A stretch of 54,851 nucleotides of DNA from a virus: the IMG/VR virus record IMGVR_UViG_3300027733_001467, positions 1-54,851 of that record; one strand, written 5' to 3'. A program made the position numbers and the translations under genes. How positions within the stretch are numbered: the first letter of the stretch is position 1; each line of letters opens with the position of its first letter. The notes below the pieces were generated by a model. That model was not told where the DNA came from. It saw nothing but the letters and a program-made list of their open reading frames with translations, and did no database searches. Shown here in pieces: positions 7,070-16,099 of this stretch.

Positions 7070-7885
7070 ATGAAACTTTCAGAGTGCATAATCGTATCTA
7101 AAGAAATTAAAGATAAGTTTATTCTAGCTAAAAATAGAGATAGAGCTTATAATCCATCTTTAGAAATCGTACATACTATCATTGATGGTGTGGAAGTTGC
7201 ATATCTACATGATTTAATAACGGATTGGAGTGAGGGTTTAAACGAAAACGGAATTGGTGTTGTAAACTCAGCATTACTAGTTGGACACGATGAAGCTGAG
7301 GCTAAGCTTGTAAAAAAAGCTGGTAAACCTGGGCCTGATGGTGATAAGATGAGAAACATCATTAAGCAACCTACTCTAATTGATGCAGTAAGAGCTGCAC
7401 TTAAATATAAGGGTAAGAGTGGATTATCTCTTAAAGGTCATACATTTGTATCATCTCCAAAACATATGGTTAGTATTGAAACTACATCAAAGCATAAGCC
7501 TGATGTTAAACTTCAAAACTCCGAATCACCTGTTGTTCGTACAAATCACGGACATATGTTCACAGATGCTGGATATACAAGCGGTGAGAAATACCTAAGT
7601 TCAAAAATGAGAAAAATATCAGCAGAGAAATCGGTTGATAAAGTAGAGGATTGGAAAGCAATAGCACAGGCTATGAGAAAAGAATACTTTCCAAAGAAAC
7701 CTCAATTGAATATGAAAAGAGATACGGAAGAAATGTCTACATCATCTCAAACTGTAATGAATCTGACAGACCGTATATTACAAATAACTTACTTTAAGGG
7801 TAAGGTAAACGAATTCAAAGGTATTAATAGGAAACTACCTGAAGGATATCAACCAAAGATTACAATTGAAGTAATCCCAGTTTAA
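7070..7885 (+). CDS. Ntn-hydrolase-like acylase, possibly activated by prohead protease
   Basis: The 271-residue product begins MKLSE-C6 and continues with a strand, then AKNRD (residues 20-24). A cysteine followed about 16 residues later by an RN-x-D type motif is the start of the linear-amide C-N hydrolases (penicillin V acylase / C45 / choloylglycine hydrolase group), in which a freed N-terminal Cys is the nucleophile. The segment NENGIGVVNSALL fits the 'G-N-E-x-G-L' strand of that group. The short propeptide ends L-S-E, the form cut by gp21-type proteases, so maturation could expose Cys6. Substrate unknown; the family call is moderate, and activation by the protease is inference. Confidence 0.65.
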   Translation: MKLSECIIVSKEIKDKFILAKNRDRAYNPSLEIVHTIIDGVEVAYLHDLITDWSEGLNENGIGVVNSALLVGHDEAEAKLVKKAGKPGPDGDKMRNIIKQPTLIDAVRAALKYKGKSGLSLKGHTFVSSPKHMVSIETTSKHKPDVKLQNSESPVVRTNHGHMFTDAGYTSGEKYLSSKMRKISAEKSVDKVEDWKAIAQAMRKEYFPKKPQLNMKRDTEEMSTSSQTVMNLTDRILQITYFKGKVNEFKGINRKLPEGYQPKITIEVIPV

Positions 7886-7907
7886 TTTCAACATTTTAAT
7901 AGAATCA

Positions 7908-7915
7908 TATTTATA
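7908..7915 (+). promoter_or_regulatory. TATTTATA motif, candidate late promoter
   Basis: TATTTATA lies 26 bases before the ATG at 7942, in the gap that opens the tail/baseplate block. Confidence 0.4.
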
Positions 7916-7941
7916 TACATACAAAATGTAAATATATTAAT

Positions 7942-8334
7942 ATGTCAACAGAATTTGAATTATTCAAAGGTAAATCATTAAGTGGTCTTTTTGAGGATAT
8001 CTATAACAACCAAGTTTCTAAAAAACAAAAGATTAGTGCTCTAATTGAGGAACTAAAGAAAATGGTTAGACACGCAGGTGATATGGGAACTTTAGGTCCT
8101 GTAATTGGTGGATTGATTGATAGTTCAGTTAGGAACGATGACCAATTGGTTAAATTAGCAACAATAGCAACTAAAATTATAGCATCTGATAAAAAGACAG
8201 AAGGACAAGAAGGATTCCTATCAGCATTTGAGAAAGAACAATTACTTAAAGATTTAGAAGAAACAAAAGAGCAAGTTGAAAGAGTTGATGATTTGGAATT
8301 TGAATTAGATGAGTTAAAGCAAAAAATGAAATAG
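7942..8334 (+). CDS. Helical phage protein of the baseplate block, 130 aa
   Basis: A 130-residue mostly helical protein. Residues 25-60 hold a KKQKISALIEELKKMV helix, followed by a glycine-containing turn (DMGTLGPVIGGLID) and more helix. The last 35 residues form a heptad-like acidic coiled coil ending ELDELKQKMK. It is the first gene after a candidate promoter and is separated by one base from the gp5-like spike gene, so a role in tail or baseplate assembly is likely. I do not recognise a named family. Confidence 0.7.
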   Translation: MSTEFELFKGKSLSGLFEDIYNNQVSKKQKISALIEELKKMVRHAGDMGTLGPVIGGLIDSSVRNDDQLVKLATIATKIIASDKKTEGQEGFLSAFEKEQLLKDLEETKEQVERVDDLEFELDELKQKMK

Positions 8335-8335
8335 T

Positions 8336-9568
8336 ATGGGACTGGTTAATAGTAGAATAGCAAATTCTAATAATTTACAAAATAATACAGAAATAATATC
8401 TAAAAAAACTGGATATGTATATGATGTTATTTTAGATGAAACACATGAGTATGCAAAAAGTAAGGGATATGGTTCTGCTGTAATTGGTTCTATTTTATTT
8501 AGAACAACTGATATGCTGGATATACCATCTGCACAATTACCATTAGCACATCCAAGTGATAAAAACTTTATAAATATTCCTGTTGTAAATGAAATTGTTG
8601 AAATATATGAATTTGCTAGAGGTTCGTATGCATATAGAAGAATAGGAAATTCTCCAAATCCATCATTATCGGCATCTGATGATGCAATAGCAAGTCATAT
8701 AATATCAGATAAAAAAGATAGTGCTGGTACAAAAGATGATTATCAAAAAGTTTCTGAAACTGGAATTTCAAAAAGTAATTCTAATAATTCAAAAAAATAT
8801 AATGGATTTGGAAAATACTACAATCCTCAAGAATCTATTCATAAATTAAAATTATATGAAGGAGATTCTTTAATTGAAAGTAGGTTTGGCCAATCAATAC
8901 GATTTTCTGGATTTAATAATTCTGAAAATAAATTTTATCCAACTTTAATAATAAGAAATTTACAAAGTTCAAAATATAAAACAAAAGAACCTGGCCAATC
9001 TGTAGAAGAGGATGTAAATACAGATGGCAGTATTATAGCAATGACATCTGAACAATTTCCATTAGGATTTTTACCAGGTGTAGTTGATGATAAAGGAAAA
9101 TCAGATTTTCAAACAAAGCCAGATTCATTTATGGATTATCCATCTAAATTAATTGGAGACCAATTGCTTTTAAATTCTGGTAGAATAATAATATCTGCAA
9201 AAAACGCAGAAATGATATTTTATTCAAAAAAGAATTATGGATTTATATCAGATGGTGCTATGTCAATAGATAATAAGTTGGGAATTGATGTTAGTGTTGG
9301 TGATGATATTAATATTATTACAAATGATAGAGATATACAAATGATAACTGGAAATGGTTCAATTATTTTAGGAAGTAAAGATTTAGAACCAATAGTTAAG
9401 GGACAGCAATTAGTTGATATTTTAGCAGAACTAATAGATGCAATAACTCAACAAATTTTTTTAACGCCGGCTGGACCAACAGCGGTAGGGCCCACAAATA
9501 TATCAGATTTTGGTTCAATAAAATCAAAGTTAAATAATATTCTTAGTAAACTGAATCAAACATCTTAA
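8336..9568 (+). CDS. Baseplate hub spike protein (gp5-like, OB fold and beta-helix)
   Basis: The 410-residue product has an N-terminal region with strands resembling an OB fold (about 20-110). The segment EGDSLIESRFGQSIRFSG (about 185-200) is characteristic of the gp5/VgrG spike region of T4-like phages. A C-terminal repetitive part (about 290-350: LLLNSGRIIISAKN, GAMSIDNKLGIDVSVGDDI) is typical of the triangular beta-helix needle. In T4, gp5 forms the membrane-piercing spike and carries a lysozyme domain. None is visible here; the adjacent gene supplies a peptidase domain instead. It starts one base after the previous stop. Confidence 0.75.
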   Translation: MGLVNSRIANSNNLQNNTEIISKKTGYVYDVILDETHEYAKSKGYGSAVIGSILFRTTDMLDIPSAQLPLAHPSDKNFINIPVVNEIVEIYEFARGSYAYRRIGNSPNPSLSASDDAIASHIISDKKDSAGTKDDYQKVSETGISKSNSNNSKKYNGFGKYYNPQESIHKLKLYEGDSLIESRFGQSIRFSGFNNSENKFYPTLIIRNLQSSKYKTKEPGQSVEEDVNTDGSIIAMTSEQFPLGFLPGVVDDKGKSDFQTKPDSFMDYPSKLIGDQLLLNSGRIIISAKNAEMIFYSKKNYGFISDGAMSIDNKLGIDVSVGDDINIITNDRDIQMITGNGSIILGSKDLEPIVKGQQLVDILAELIDAITQQIFLTPAGPTAVGPTNISDFGSIKSKLNNILSKLNQTS

Positions 9569-9569
9569 T

Positions 9570-10883
9570 ATGTCTTGGCAGATATTTAAAAATAGTATAT
9601 TATCAGTTATTAAAGCAGGTGATGCTTTAAATAGTGTAGATGAAATGGCCACTTTATATGCAACTGCATATGATACTGCTATAAAAAGTGGCGGAGATAC
9701 TGTAAATAAAATAAAAATAAAAAATGGTAATCTGCCATTAATGATTCAATTATTTAAAATAAACTTTTATACAGGGCAAGCATCTATGGTGCCGTATGAT
9801 TGGGTTGGTGGAATGAAGCCCGGAATACTTACATATTGGCAAGGAGCTGAATTAGAAACAGCACCCATACCAATAATACCTGCAATTGGGTCTGTTGTAA
9901 ATATAAAAAATGTGTCTGGTACAGTTACTACGCCAGGCGATTGGCAACCCGGTTCTCCATTACCACCTAATAGCAATCCGAATTTAATTATAGATGCATT
10001 TATAGTAAACGCAATTGCACATTTACAAACTGTAAGTGGTATTATAAGTACTATATCCTTATACCCACCATTGGCAACTCCGGGTCCTGGTATTGTAAAT
10101 TGGTCTGGCTATTTTGTAGAACCAGCATCGCCGGGATTATCGATAATGGTAGATGAGCCATCCACAGAAGCATTATTAGAAACAATACCAGACGATAATA
10201 ATACGGTAGAAGGAGCTAAAGCTGTGGTTGCAGAAACTGGAGCTGAAGTTTTAACTGATGGTGGAGAAGATGGCGGCGAACAAATAGAAGCAATCAAAGA
10301 TGAATTACCACCTGATAATCCACCATACGAAGAAGTTCCAGAGGAGGAAGCTGAGGAAGTTAGTACAACCGAAGAAACAACTAATGAAGAACCAACTCCA
10401 ACAAATTGTAATTTTGGTTCTATAAACTATAATATGAATTTATCTCCAAATTATAGATTAAGAGATTTATCAATTGGATGTGTGTTTGCTCATAAAATTA
10501 AAGCACAGGTTGGTTTAAGTGAAAAAGATATTATTTGTAATTTAAGAAATATAGCAGTTAATATATTAGAACCATTAAGAGAAAGATATCCAAATATTAG
10601 AATAAATTCGGCATTTAGAGGTACGGCTAGTATACCAGGTGGAGTATCTCAGCATCAAAAAGGAGAAGCGATTGATATTCAAATACCAGGCGCATCTCCT
10701 AAACAATATATACCATTAGCAAATTGGATAAGAACTCATTTACCATTTGACCAATTGATATTTGAACATGGAAACACAGTGTGGTTACATATAAGTTGTA
10801 AAAAAAGTTCAGGACAAAGAAAACAACTACTTACTATGTATAAAGGTAGATATTCCAGTGGTTTAAAGCTATACTATGTTTAA
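9570..10883 (+). CDS. Baseplate-linked M15 peptidase (wall-degrading) protein
   Basis: The 437 residues have three parts: a structural N-terminal domain (about 1-185), an acidic low-complexity linker rich in Glu/Pro/Thr (about 205-285), and a C-terminal zinc peptidase of the M15A type (about 290-437). The peptidase shows S-x-H362-xx-G-x-A-x-D369 and a distal W-L-H407-I-S, which are the metal ligands of D-Ala-D-Ala carboxypeptidase/endolysin-like enzymes. It probably cuts peptide cross-links of the wall during injection, taking the place of the lysozyme domain of T4 gp5. It starts one base after the spike gene, which supports a joint hub role. Confidence 0.85.
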   Translation: MSWQIFKNSILSVIKAGDALNSVDEMATLYATAYDTAIKSGGDTVNKIKIKNGNLPLMIQLFKINFYTGQASMVPYDWVGGMKPGILTYWQGAELETAPIPIIPAIGSVVNIKNVSGTVTTPGDWQPGSPLPPNSNPNLIIDAFIVNAIAHLQTVSGIISTISLYPPLATPGPGIVNWSGYFVEPASPGLSIMVDEPSTEALLETIPDDNNTVEGAKAVVAETGAEVLTDGGEDGGEQIEAIKDELPPDNPPYEEVPEEEAEEVSTTEETTNEEPTPTNCNFGSINYNMNLSPNYRLRDLSIGCVFAHKIKAQVGLSEKDIICNLRNIAVNILEPLRERYPNIRINSAFRGTASIPGGVSQHQKGEAIDIQIPGASPKQYIPLANWIRTHLPFDQLIFEHGNTVWLHISCKKSSGQRKQLLTMYKGRYSSGLKLYYV

Positions 10884-10906
10884 TTCCCAAAAATACTCAA
10901 TTCAAA

Positions 10907-10914
10907 TATTTATA
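10907..10914 (+). promoter_or_regulatory. TATTTATA motif, candidate late promoter
   Basis: TATTTATA lies 28 bases before the ATG at 10943, in the 59-base gap after the peptidase gene. Confidence 0.4.
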
Positions 10915-10942
10915 AACATAACAAAAACAATATATTATCAAT

Positions 10943-11446
10943 ATGGACACAGATAAACTATTAAAAGCTATACAAATCCTTATAAAAGAGGAATTGAAGG
11001 AGCAATTACCTGCGTTAATCAAAGAATCCGTAAAAGCGGAAGTAAAAAGATTATTAAGTGAAGGTAAGCAACCAGCTCCAAAAAAGGAATCAACTGGAAT
11101 TTCAATGGCTAAAGCTATATTAGGGGATGAATCTATTCAAGAATCAATAGCACAAAATGTAACACCACAAAAGCAATTTAGCAAAAACCCAATGATTAAC
11201 CAAATCTTAAATGAAACAAGAGGAGGAATTCCACAGGGTGATGGTGGGTTCAGAACAATGAATTTTGGACAAGGTGATATGGGTTCAATTGCAGGTAGAA
11301 CTGCAGTTGCTGAAAAAATGGGTTATGGTGATTTAGCAAAAGGACCTTCTCCAACTGGATTAGGTGTTCAGACTGGCGTACCTGAATTAGATAAAGCGTT
11401 GAATAGAGATTATTCAGAACTTGTAAAAAGATTTAATAAAAAGTAA
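10943..11446 (+). CDS. Structural-block protein with helical N-terminus, 167 aa
   Basis: Residues 1-42 form a long amphipathic helix (LLKAIQILIKEELKEQLPALIKE...VKRLLSE), followed by a flexible Gly/Pro-rich half with GGFRTMNFGQGDMGS and a basic C-terminal helix (YSELVKRFNKK). No family is recognised. It opens the operon that encodes gp25 and gp6, and its stop overlaps the gp25 start (TAATG, 11444-11448). A baseplate accessory or assembly role is therefore likely. The disordered middle would suit a linker or a chaperone. Confidence 0.7.
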   Translation: MDTDKLLKAIQILIKEELKEQLPALIKESVKAEVKRLLSEGKQPAPKKESTGISMAKAILGDESIQESIAQNVTPQKQFSKNPMINQILNETRGGIPQGDGGFRTMNFGQGDMGSIAGRTAVAEKMGYGDLAKGPSPTGLGVQTGVPELDKALNRDYSELVKRFNKK

Positions 11447-11874
11447 TGGCAATAATATTAGGTAGTAAGTTAGTTAATGATACAAAAGAATTTAACGATT
11501 ATGCGGTTGGTATATCTTTACCAATTCAAATAGGAAATACTGCCTTTAACCAAAATTTTACAACCGAAGATGAAGTAAAAACAAATATAGTAAGTTTACT
11601 ATCAACTAAACGAGGAGAAAGAATAATGCAACCTCAATTGGGAAGTGGTTTACAAGAATTGTTATTTGAGCAAAACGATGGTACGTTAGCTGATAGAATT
11701 GAAGAAGAAATAAATAATACTATTGAGATGTGGTTACCATTTGTTAATGTAGAACAAATAAATGTAGAACAATCGGATTATTTAAAAGATACTAATACAG
11801 TTAATGTAAATATTACATTTACAATTGGTAATAATCCTCAGTTAAGTAATGTAACTTTTAATATAACACAATAA
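11446..11874 (+). CDS. gp25: Baseplate wedge protein gp25
   Basis: The 142 residues match the gp25/VipA-partner family: a strand LPIQIGNTAFNQNF, then the helix region DEVKTNIVSLLSTKRGERIMQP with the conserved R-G-E-R arginine/glutamate cluster, then GSGLQELLFE and a helix DRIEEEINNTIEMWLPFV. In T4, gp25 joins gp6 and gp53 in the inner wedge and primes sheath polymerisation. Length is close to T4 gp25 (132 residues). It lies between a small structural gene and gp6 with a 6-base gap, the standard order in T4-like baseplate clusters. Confidence 0.9.
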   Translation: MAIILGSKLVNDTKEFNDYAVGISLPIQIGNTAFNQNFTTEDEVKTNIVSLLSTKRGERIMQPQLGSGLQELLFEQNDGTLADRIEEEINNTIEMWLPFVNVEQINVEQSDYLKDTNTVNVNITFTIGNNPQLSNVTFNITQ

Positions 11875-11880
11875 TAGGAA

Positions 11881-13923
11881 ATGGCAATTAATACAATAAA
11901 TAAAAATTTTAAAAACAAGGGAAAGGATATAAAGTACCTTAATAAAGATTTTGCGGATTTTCGCCAAAACCTTATTGATTTTACTAAAACATATTTTCCA
12001 AAAACATATTCTGATTTCAATGAGACATCACCTGGTATGATGTTTATAGAATTATCATCTTATATTGGTGATGTTCTTTCATACTACATAGATGATACTC
12101 TTAAAGAATCTATGATGTCATCAGCTGAGGATATTGGTAGTGTTATTGCATTAGCTCAATATTTGGGATACAAACCAAAAGTAACTGGAGCAGCAATAAC
12201 AACATTATCTGTATATCAATTAGTACCATCTATTGGTAGTGGTATTAATAATAAACCTGATAGTAGATATTATTTAAGAATAAAAAGTGGAATGAAATCC
12301 ACATCAAAAACAAATTCAATAGAATTTGTAACAACCGATACTGTAGATTTTTCCGATGAAATGGATAGAGAAATAACAGTATATCAAACCGATTCTATTA
12401 CAGGAGAACCTTTATTTTATTTACTTAAAAAGTATGTTCAAGCAATATCAGCAACTCAAAAAAGCTTAGATATATCCTTTGGTTCGTATCAATCATTTCA
12501 AACAATAGATATTACTGATACAAATGTAATTCAAATTTATGATGTTAGGGATTCGAATGGTAATAAATGGTATGAAGTTCCTTATTTAGCACAAGAAATG
12601 GTTTTTATTGAACAACCAAATACAGAATCAAATGATCCTGATTTATATCAATTTAAATCAACTGTTCCTTATGTTTTAAAAACTATTAAAACTCCAAAAA
12701 GATTTACTACAAAAATAAATCAAGATAGTACAACAACTATTCAATTTGGAGCAGGTGACCCATCTGCCGCTGATGAGATGTTGATACCAAATCTTAAAAA
12801 TGTTGGATTGGGATTACCCAATTCTATTAGTAAGTTAGAGGAATCGTTTGACCCAACAAATTTCTTAAAAACAAAAACATATGGTACATCCCCATCGAAT
12901 ACAACTATAACAGTAACATATTTGGTAGGAGGTGGAATTAGTTCAAATGTAAATAGTGGAGAACTAACAACAATATCTGGTATTTCATATGATGATGATA
13001 CAACAAATTTAACTCAAGCAGAATTACTAACATATAATACAATTAAAAATTCTGTAGCTATTGATAATGAAGTACCTGCCGTTGGCGGTAGAAACGGAGA
13101 TACATTAGAAGAAATTAGACAAAATGCATTGGCAAATTTTGGAGCACAAAATAGAGCAGTAACTGCAAACGATTATCAAGTAAGAGTATTATCAATGCCA
13201 TCCAAATTTGGAGCAATAGCAAAAGCATATGCAACTGCCGATGGTACATTAGATAACAACTCACCATCTTCTATATTAGCATCACCAAAGCATTTGCAAG
13301 AATTTACTGATTTGGTAATGGGATTTGTAAATACAACAGCTACTGGAACTAAACCAACTACTCAAACTATTCAAAATGATTTAAAAAACTTTTTTATAGG
13401 TAAGGTTGCAAATCAAAGTGAAAAGAATAATCCATTTGCAATTAATTTATATTTGTTAGGATATGATAATAACGGAAATTTAACTAATATTAATAGAGCT
13501 GTTAAAGAAAACCTTAAAACATATTTAAACGAATATAAAATTTTAACTGATGGTATTAATATAATAGATGGGTTTATTGTTAATATAGGAATTGATTTTG
13601 AAATAATTGCTTATGAAAATTATAATAAATCCGAATTATTAACAAAATGTATATCCGAACTAAAAGATTATTTTAGTATAGATAATTGGCAATTTAATCA
13701 AACCATTAATTTAAGTGAGGTTGAATTGTTATTAGCAAATGTAGAGGGTGTATCATCTGTTCCAAAAGTACAATTAACAAATAAATGCGGTGGTACTAAT
13801 TATTCACCAAATTCATATAATATAGAAGCGGCAACTAAAGATAAGATTGTGTATCCATCGTTAGACCCTTGTGTTTTTGAAATAAAGTTTCCAAATCAAG
13901 ATATAAAAGGTAGAGTAAGATAA
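11881..13923 (+). CDS. gp6: Baseplate wedge protein gp6
   Basis: The 680-residue product matches T4 gp6 (660 residues). The N-terminal segment FADFRQNLIDFTKTYFP, then ETSPGMMFIELSSYIGDVL, then a YYIDDTLKESMM helix, is the conserved start of gp6/gpJ-type wedge proteins. A central baseplate-J region includes VPAVGGRNGDTLEEIRQNA and the NRAVTANDYQVRVLS motif (about 400-440). Gp6 dimers form the ring that holds wedges together around the hub. Its stop overlaps the next start (TAATG). Gene order gp25-gp6 is as in T4. Confidence 0.9.
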   Translation: MAINTINKNFKNKGKDIKYLNKDFADFRQNLIDFTKTYFPKTYSDFNETSPGMMFIELSSYIGDVLSYYIDDTLKESMMSSAEDIGSVIALAQYLGYKPKVTGAAITTLSVYQLVPSIGSGINNKPDSRYYLRIKSGMKSTSKTNSIEFVTTDTVDFSDEMDREITVYQTDSITGEPLFYLLKKYVQAISATQKSLDISFGSYQSFQTIDITDTNVIQIYDVRDSNGNKWYEVPYLAQEMVFIEQPNTESNDPDLYQFKSTVPYVLKTIKTPKRFTTKINQDSTTTIQFGAGDPSAADEMLIPNLKNVGLGLPNSISKLEESFDPTNFLKTKTYGTSPSNTTITVTYLVGGGISSNVNSGELTTISGISYDDDTTNLTQAELLTYNTIKNSVAIDNEVPAVGGRNGDTLEEIRQNALANFGAQNRAVTANDYQVRVLSMPSKFGAIAKAYATADGTLDNNSPSSILASPKHLQEFTDLVMGFVNTTATGTKPTTQTIQNDLKNFFIGKVANQSEKNNPFAINLYLLGYDNNGNLTNINRAVKENLKTYLNEYKILTDGINIIDGFIVNIGIDFEIIAYENYNKSELLTKCISELKDYFSIDNWQFNQTINLSEVELLLANVEGVSSVPKVQLTNKCGGTNYSPNSYNIEAATKDKIVYPSLDPCVFEIKFPNQDIKGRVR

Positions 13924-14996
13924 TGTATAACTTTTTAACAGCATCAAAAGATGCATCGGTTTATTTACAACAACCTAATCAAAATACTGGTTTAGACCAA
14001 ATATTGGAAGTTAGTAAAGTTTATTATGGTGGTATTAAAGAGATATCAAGAGCTTTAATTAAGTTTGATATATCTTCATTACATACTGGTTCTCATATAT
14101 CAGAAGCTTCTCTTTTACTCAAGGAAACTAAGAGCGAAGAAATTCCATTAGAATATACACTATATGCACATCCAATTTCACAAAGTTGGGAAATGGGTAT
14201 AGGTACTAGATTTGATGATATTTCAACCGAAGGTATTTCTTGGAGATATAGAGAAGGTAACTCAAAGATAGATTGGTTGAATGATACAACAAACGATGGT
14301 ATAACTACGAATTTTGCAGCAGGTTCTACTGGTTCTTATGCAGGATATGGTGGAGTATGGTACACTAACTATCAATCAACTAAATTATATTCATATAATA
14401 CAGCTGATGTAGTTATGGATATTAAACCAATGTTAAATGCATGGATTAGTGGTTCTATTCCTAATGATGGATTAATATTAAAGCATCAAAATAGTTTAGA
14501 AGATAATACCGAAGATTATGGTATATTAAAATTCTTTAGTAAAGAAACACATACAATATATCAACCAAAAATACGAATTGGCTGGGATGACCAAACATTT
14601 GAAACTGGTTCATTAACTGCATTAACATCTGAGCAATTTAAAATTGGTATAACAAATAGTAAAAGTGAATACAAAGTTGGAACATCTCCAAAAGTTAGAA
14701 TATTTGGTAGAGAAATGTATCCATTAAAAACATTTAATAATTCATTTAATCAATATACTCAAATAAATTATTTACCAATTACATCGTATTATCAAATAAT
14801 TGATTTTGAATCTGGAGATGTAATAATTCCATTTTCAGAATATTCTAAAATTAGTTGTGATGCAAACGGAAACTATGTTCAATTGGATTTGAGAAATTGG
14901 GAAACTGATAGAGTTTATAAAATAGAGTTTAAAATAACATTCAATGACGGAGATGTTTATTTTGATAATGACATAACATTTAGCGTTGTAAAATAA
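13923..14996 (+). CDS. Baseplate/tail beta-sandwich protein
   Basis: The first 220 residues look like a DNRLRE-type beta-sandwich: KDASVYLQQPNQNTGLDQ, then RALIKFDISSL, then ISEASLLLKE, and later LMDIKPMLNAWISG-like and SLEDNTEDYGILKFFSKE motifs, as found in adhesive surface proteins. The second half (about 225-357) is strand-rich, with two or three Ig-like pieces. It overlaps the gp6 stop, so it occupies the position of gp7 in T4 gene order without obvious similarity to it. It may be a wedge component exposed on the baseplate rim with carbohydrate- or protein-binding potential. Confidence 0.65.
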   Translation: MYNFLTASKDASVYLQQPNQNTGLDQILEVSKVYYGGIKEISRALIKFDISSLHTGSHISEASLLLKETKSEEIPLEYTLYAHPISQSWEMGIGTRFDDISTEGISWRYREGNSKIDWLNDTTNDGITTNFAAGSTGSYAGYGGVWYTNYQSTKLYSYNTADVVMDIKPMLNAWISGSIPNDGLILKHQNSLEDNTEDYGILKFFSKETHTIYQPKIRIGWDDQTFETGSLTALTSEQFKIGITNSKSEYKVGTSPKVRIFGREMYPLKTFNNSFNQYTQINYLPITSYYQIIDFESGDVIIPFSEYSKISCDANGNYVQLDLRNWETDRVYKIEFKITFNDGDVYFDNDITFSVVK

Positions 14997-14997
14997 A

Positions 14998-16086
14998 ATG
15001 ATAAAAACAGGATTACAAAATGAGCAGTTGGTTAGTAATCTTTTGATTAGTGGTTCTTTAGGAATCAAATCAAAAAATACTAATGGTATTAATTTATTTG
15101 AAGAATTAGACGTAAATGATGGTGTCATTTCGGCAAAATTAACAAAACCAAATTATGATAATACTGAACTTAAAAAATCAATAGATACTGTAATTGTAGA
15201 ATTAATACCAATTCAAGCACCTGATTTACCTGATACAGTATTACGTTCTGTTTATAATCCAGTAACACAATCAGTAATTGATTTAACGGCTGAGGTTGTA
15301 ATATTAAATAATAATATAGTAGATTTAAGAGCAAAAGTAAGTTCATTGGAAATTGTAACACAAAGTTTAAGAGTTGAAATAGATAATCAAAAAATTATTA
15401 CAGCAACATTCCAAAACCAAACCCAATTAGCTAATTCTACAATAGAAACATCAATAGTTGATTTACAAAATTCAATACAAAAAGCAACATCTGAAGCAAT
15501 ACAAAGAGTTTCATTGACTGCTAGAAATCAATCATTAGAGCAAGAAATATCTTCACTTAGAATAGATATATCAGCAAAAGAACAAGCATTAACAGCTGGT
15601 GCAGTTTCAACTGGACAAATAGCAAGTATATTATTTGACAAAGGAGACCCTACAAAAGAAACTACTAAGCAAATGATTGGTATGGATTATGGTGGAGGTA
15701 ATGCACCATCCGGTCAATTTGGAGCATGTGGTAACGAATATCAAAAAACATTTAGAAGTTACTTTGAAGTAATAGCATCATCAGCTCTTACCGGAACAAA
15801 AGAAATCTCTCTTGATTTAAAATTTACAGGTAGAGCAACACAATCTCCTTGGGATTTTGGTGTAACATTTCCTCTTAAATTAAAAAATGGTGAAACTAAA
15901 AGATTTGAATTTAAAAAAGCTTCAGATTATTGGAAAAACTCACAAGGTCAATATGATGTTGGTTGGGGTCCTTGGAAAAGTTGGAAACCGTCTGAATGGG
16001 ATTTTACAATGAGTGTTATTGTAACTGATAGCGAAGGTAAAACTGAAAATAAAGATTTCACATTCCATATATATAAATATCAATAA
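14998..16086 (+). CDS. Baseplate/fibre protein with central coiled coil
   Basis: The 362 residues comprise an N-terminal region ending near residue 90, a long heptad-like coiled coil (about 95-200: ILNNNIVDLRAKVSSLEIV... SLEQEISSLRIDISAKE), and a C-terminal beta domain (about 245-362) with a Trp-rich segment (GWGPWKSWKPSEWDF). Such coiled-coil-plus-globular proteins are usually trimeric fibres or spike connectors. It follows the preceding gene by one base. No named family is recognised; the position within the gp25/gp6 cluster points to a peripheral baseplate part. Confidence 0.65.
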   Translation: MIKTGLQNEQLVSNLLISGSLGIKSKNTNGINLFEELDVNDGVISAKLTKPNYDNTELKKSIDTVIVELIPIQAPDLPDTVLRSVYNPVTQSVIDLTAEVVILNNNIVDLRAKVSSLEIVTQSLRVEIDNQKIITATFQNQTQLANSTIETSIVDLQNSIQKATSEAIQRVSLTARNQSLEQEISSLRIDISAKEQALTAGAVSTGQIASILFDKGDPTKETTKQMIGMDYGGGNAPSGQFGACGNEYQKTFRSYFEVIASSALTGTKEISLDLKFTGRATQSPWDFGVTFPLKLKNGETKRFEFKKASDYWKNSQGQYDVGWGPWKSWKPSEWDFTMSVIVTDSEGKTENKDFTFHIYKYQ

Positions 16087-16099
16087 ACATATACAATAA

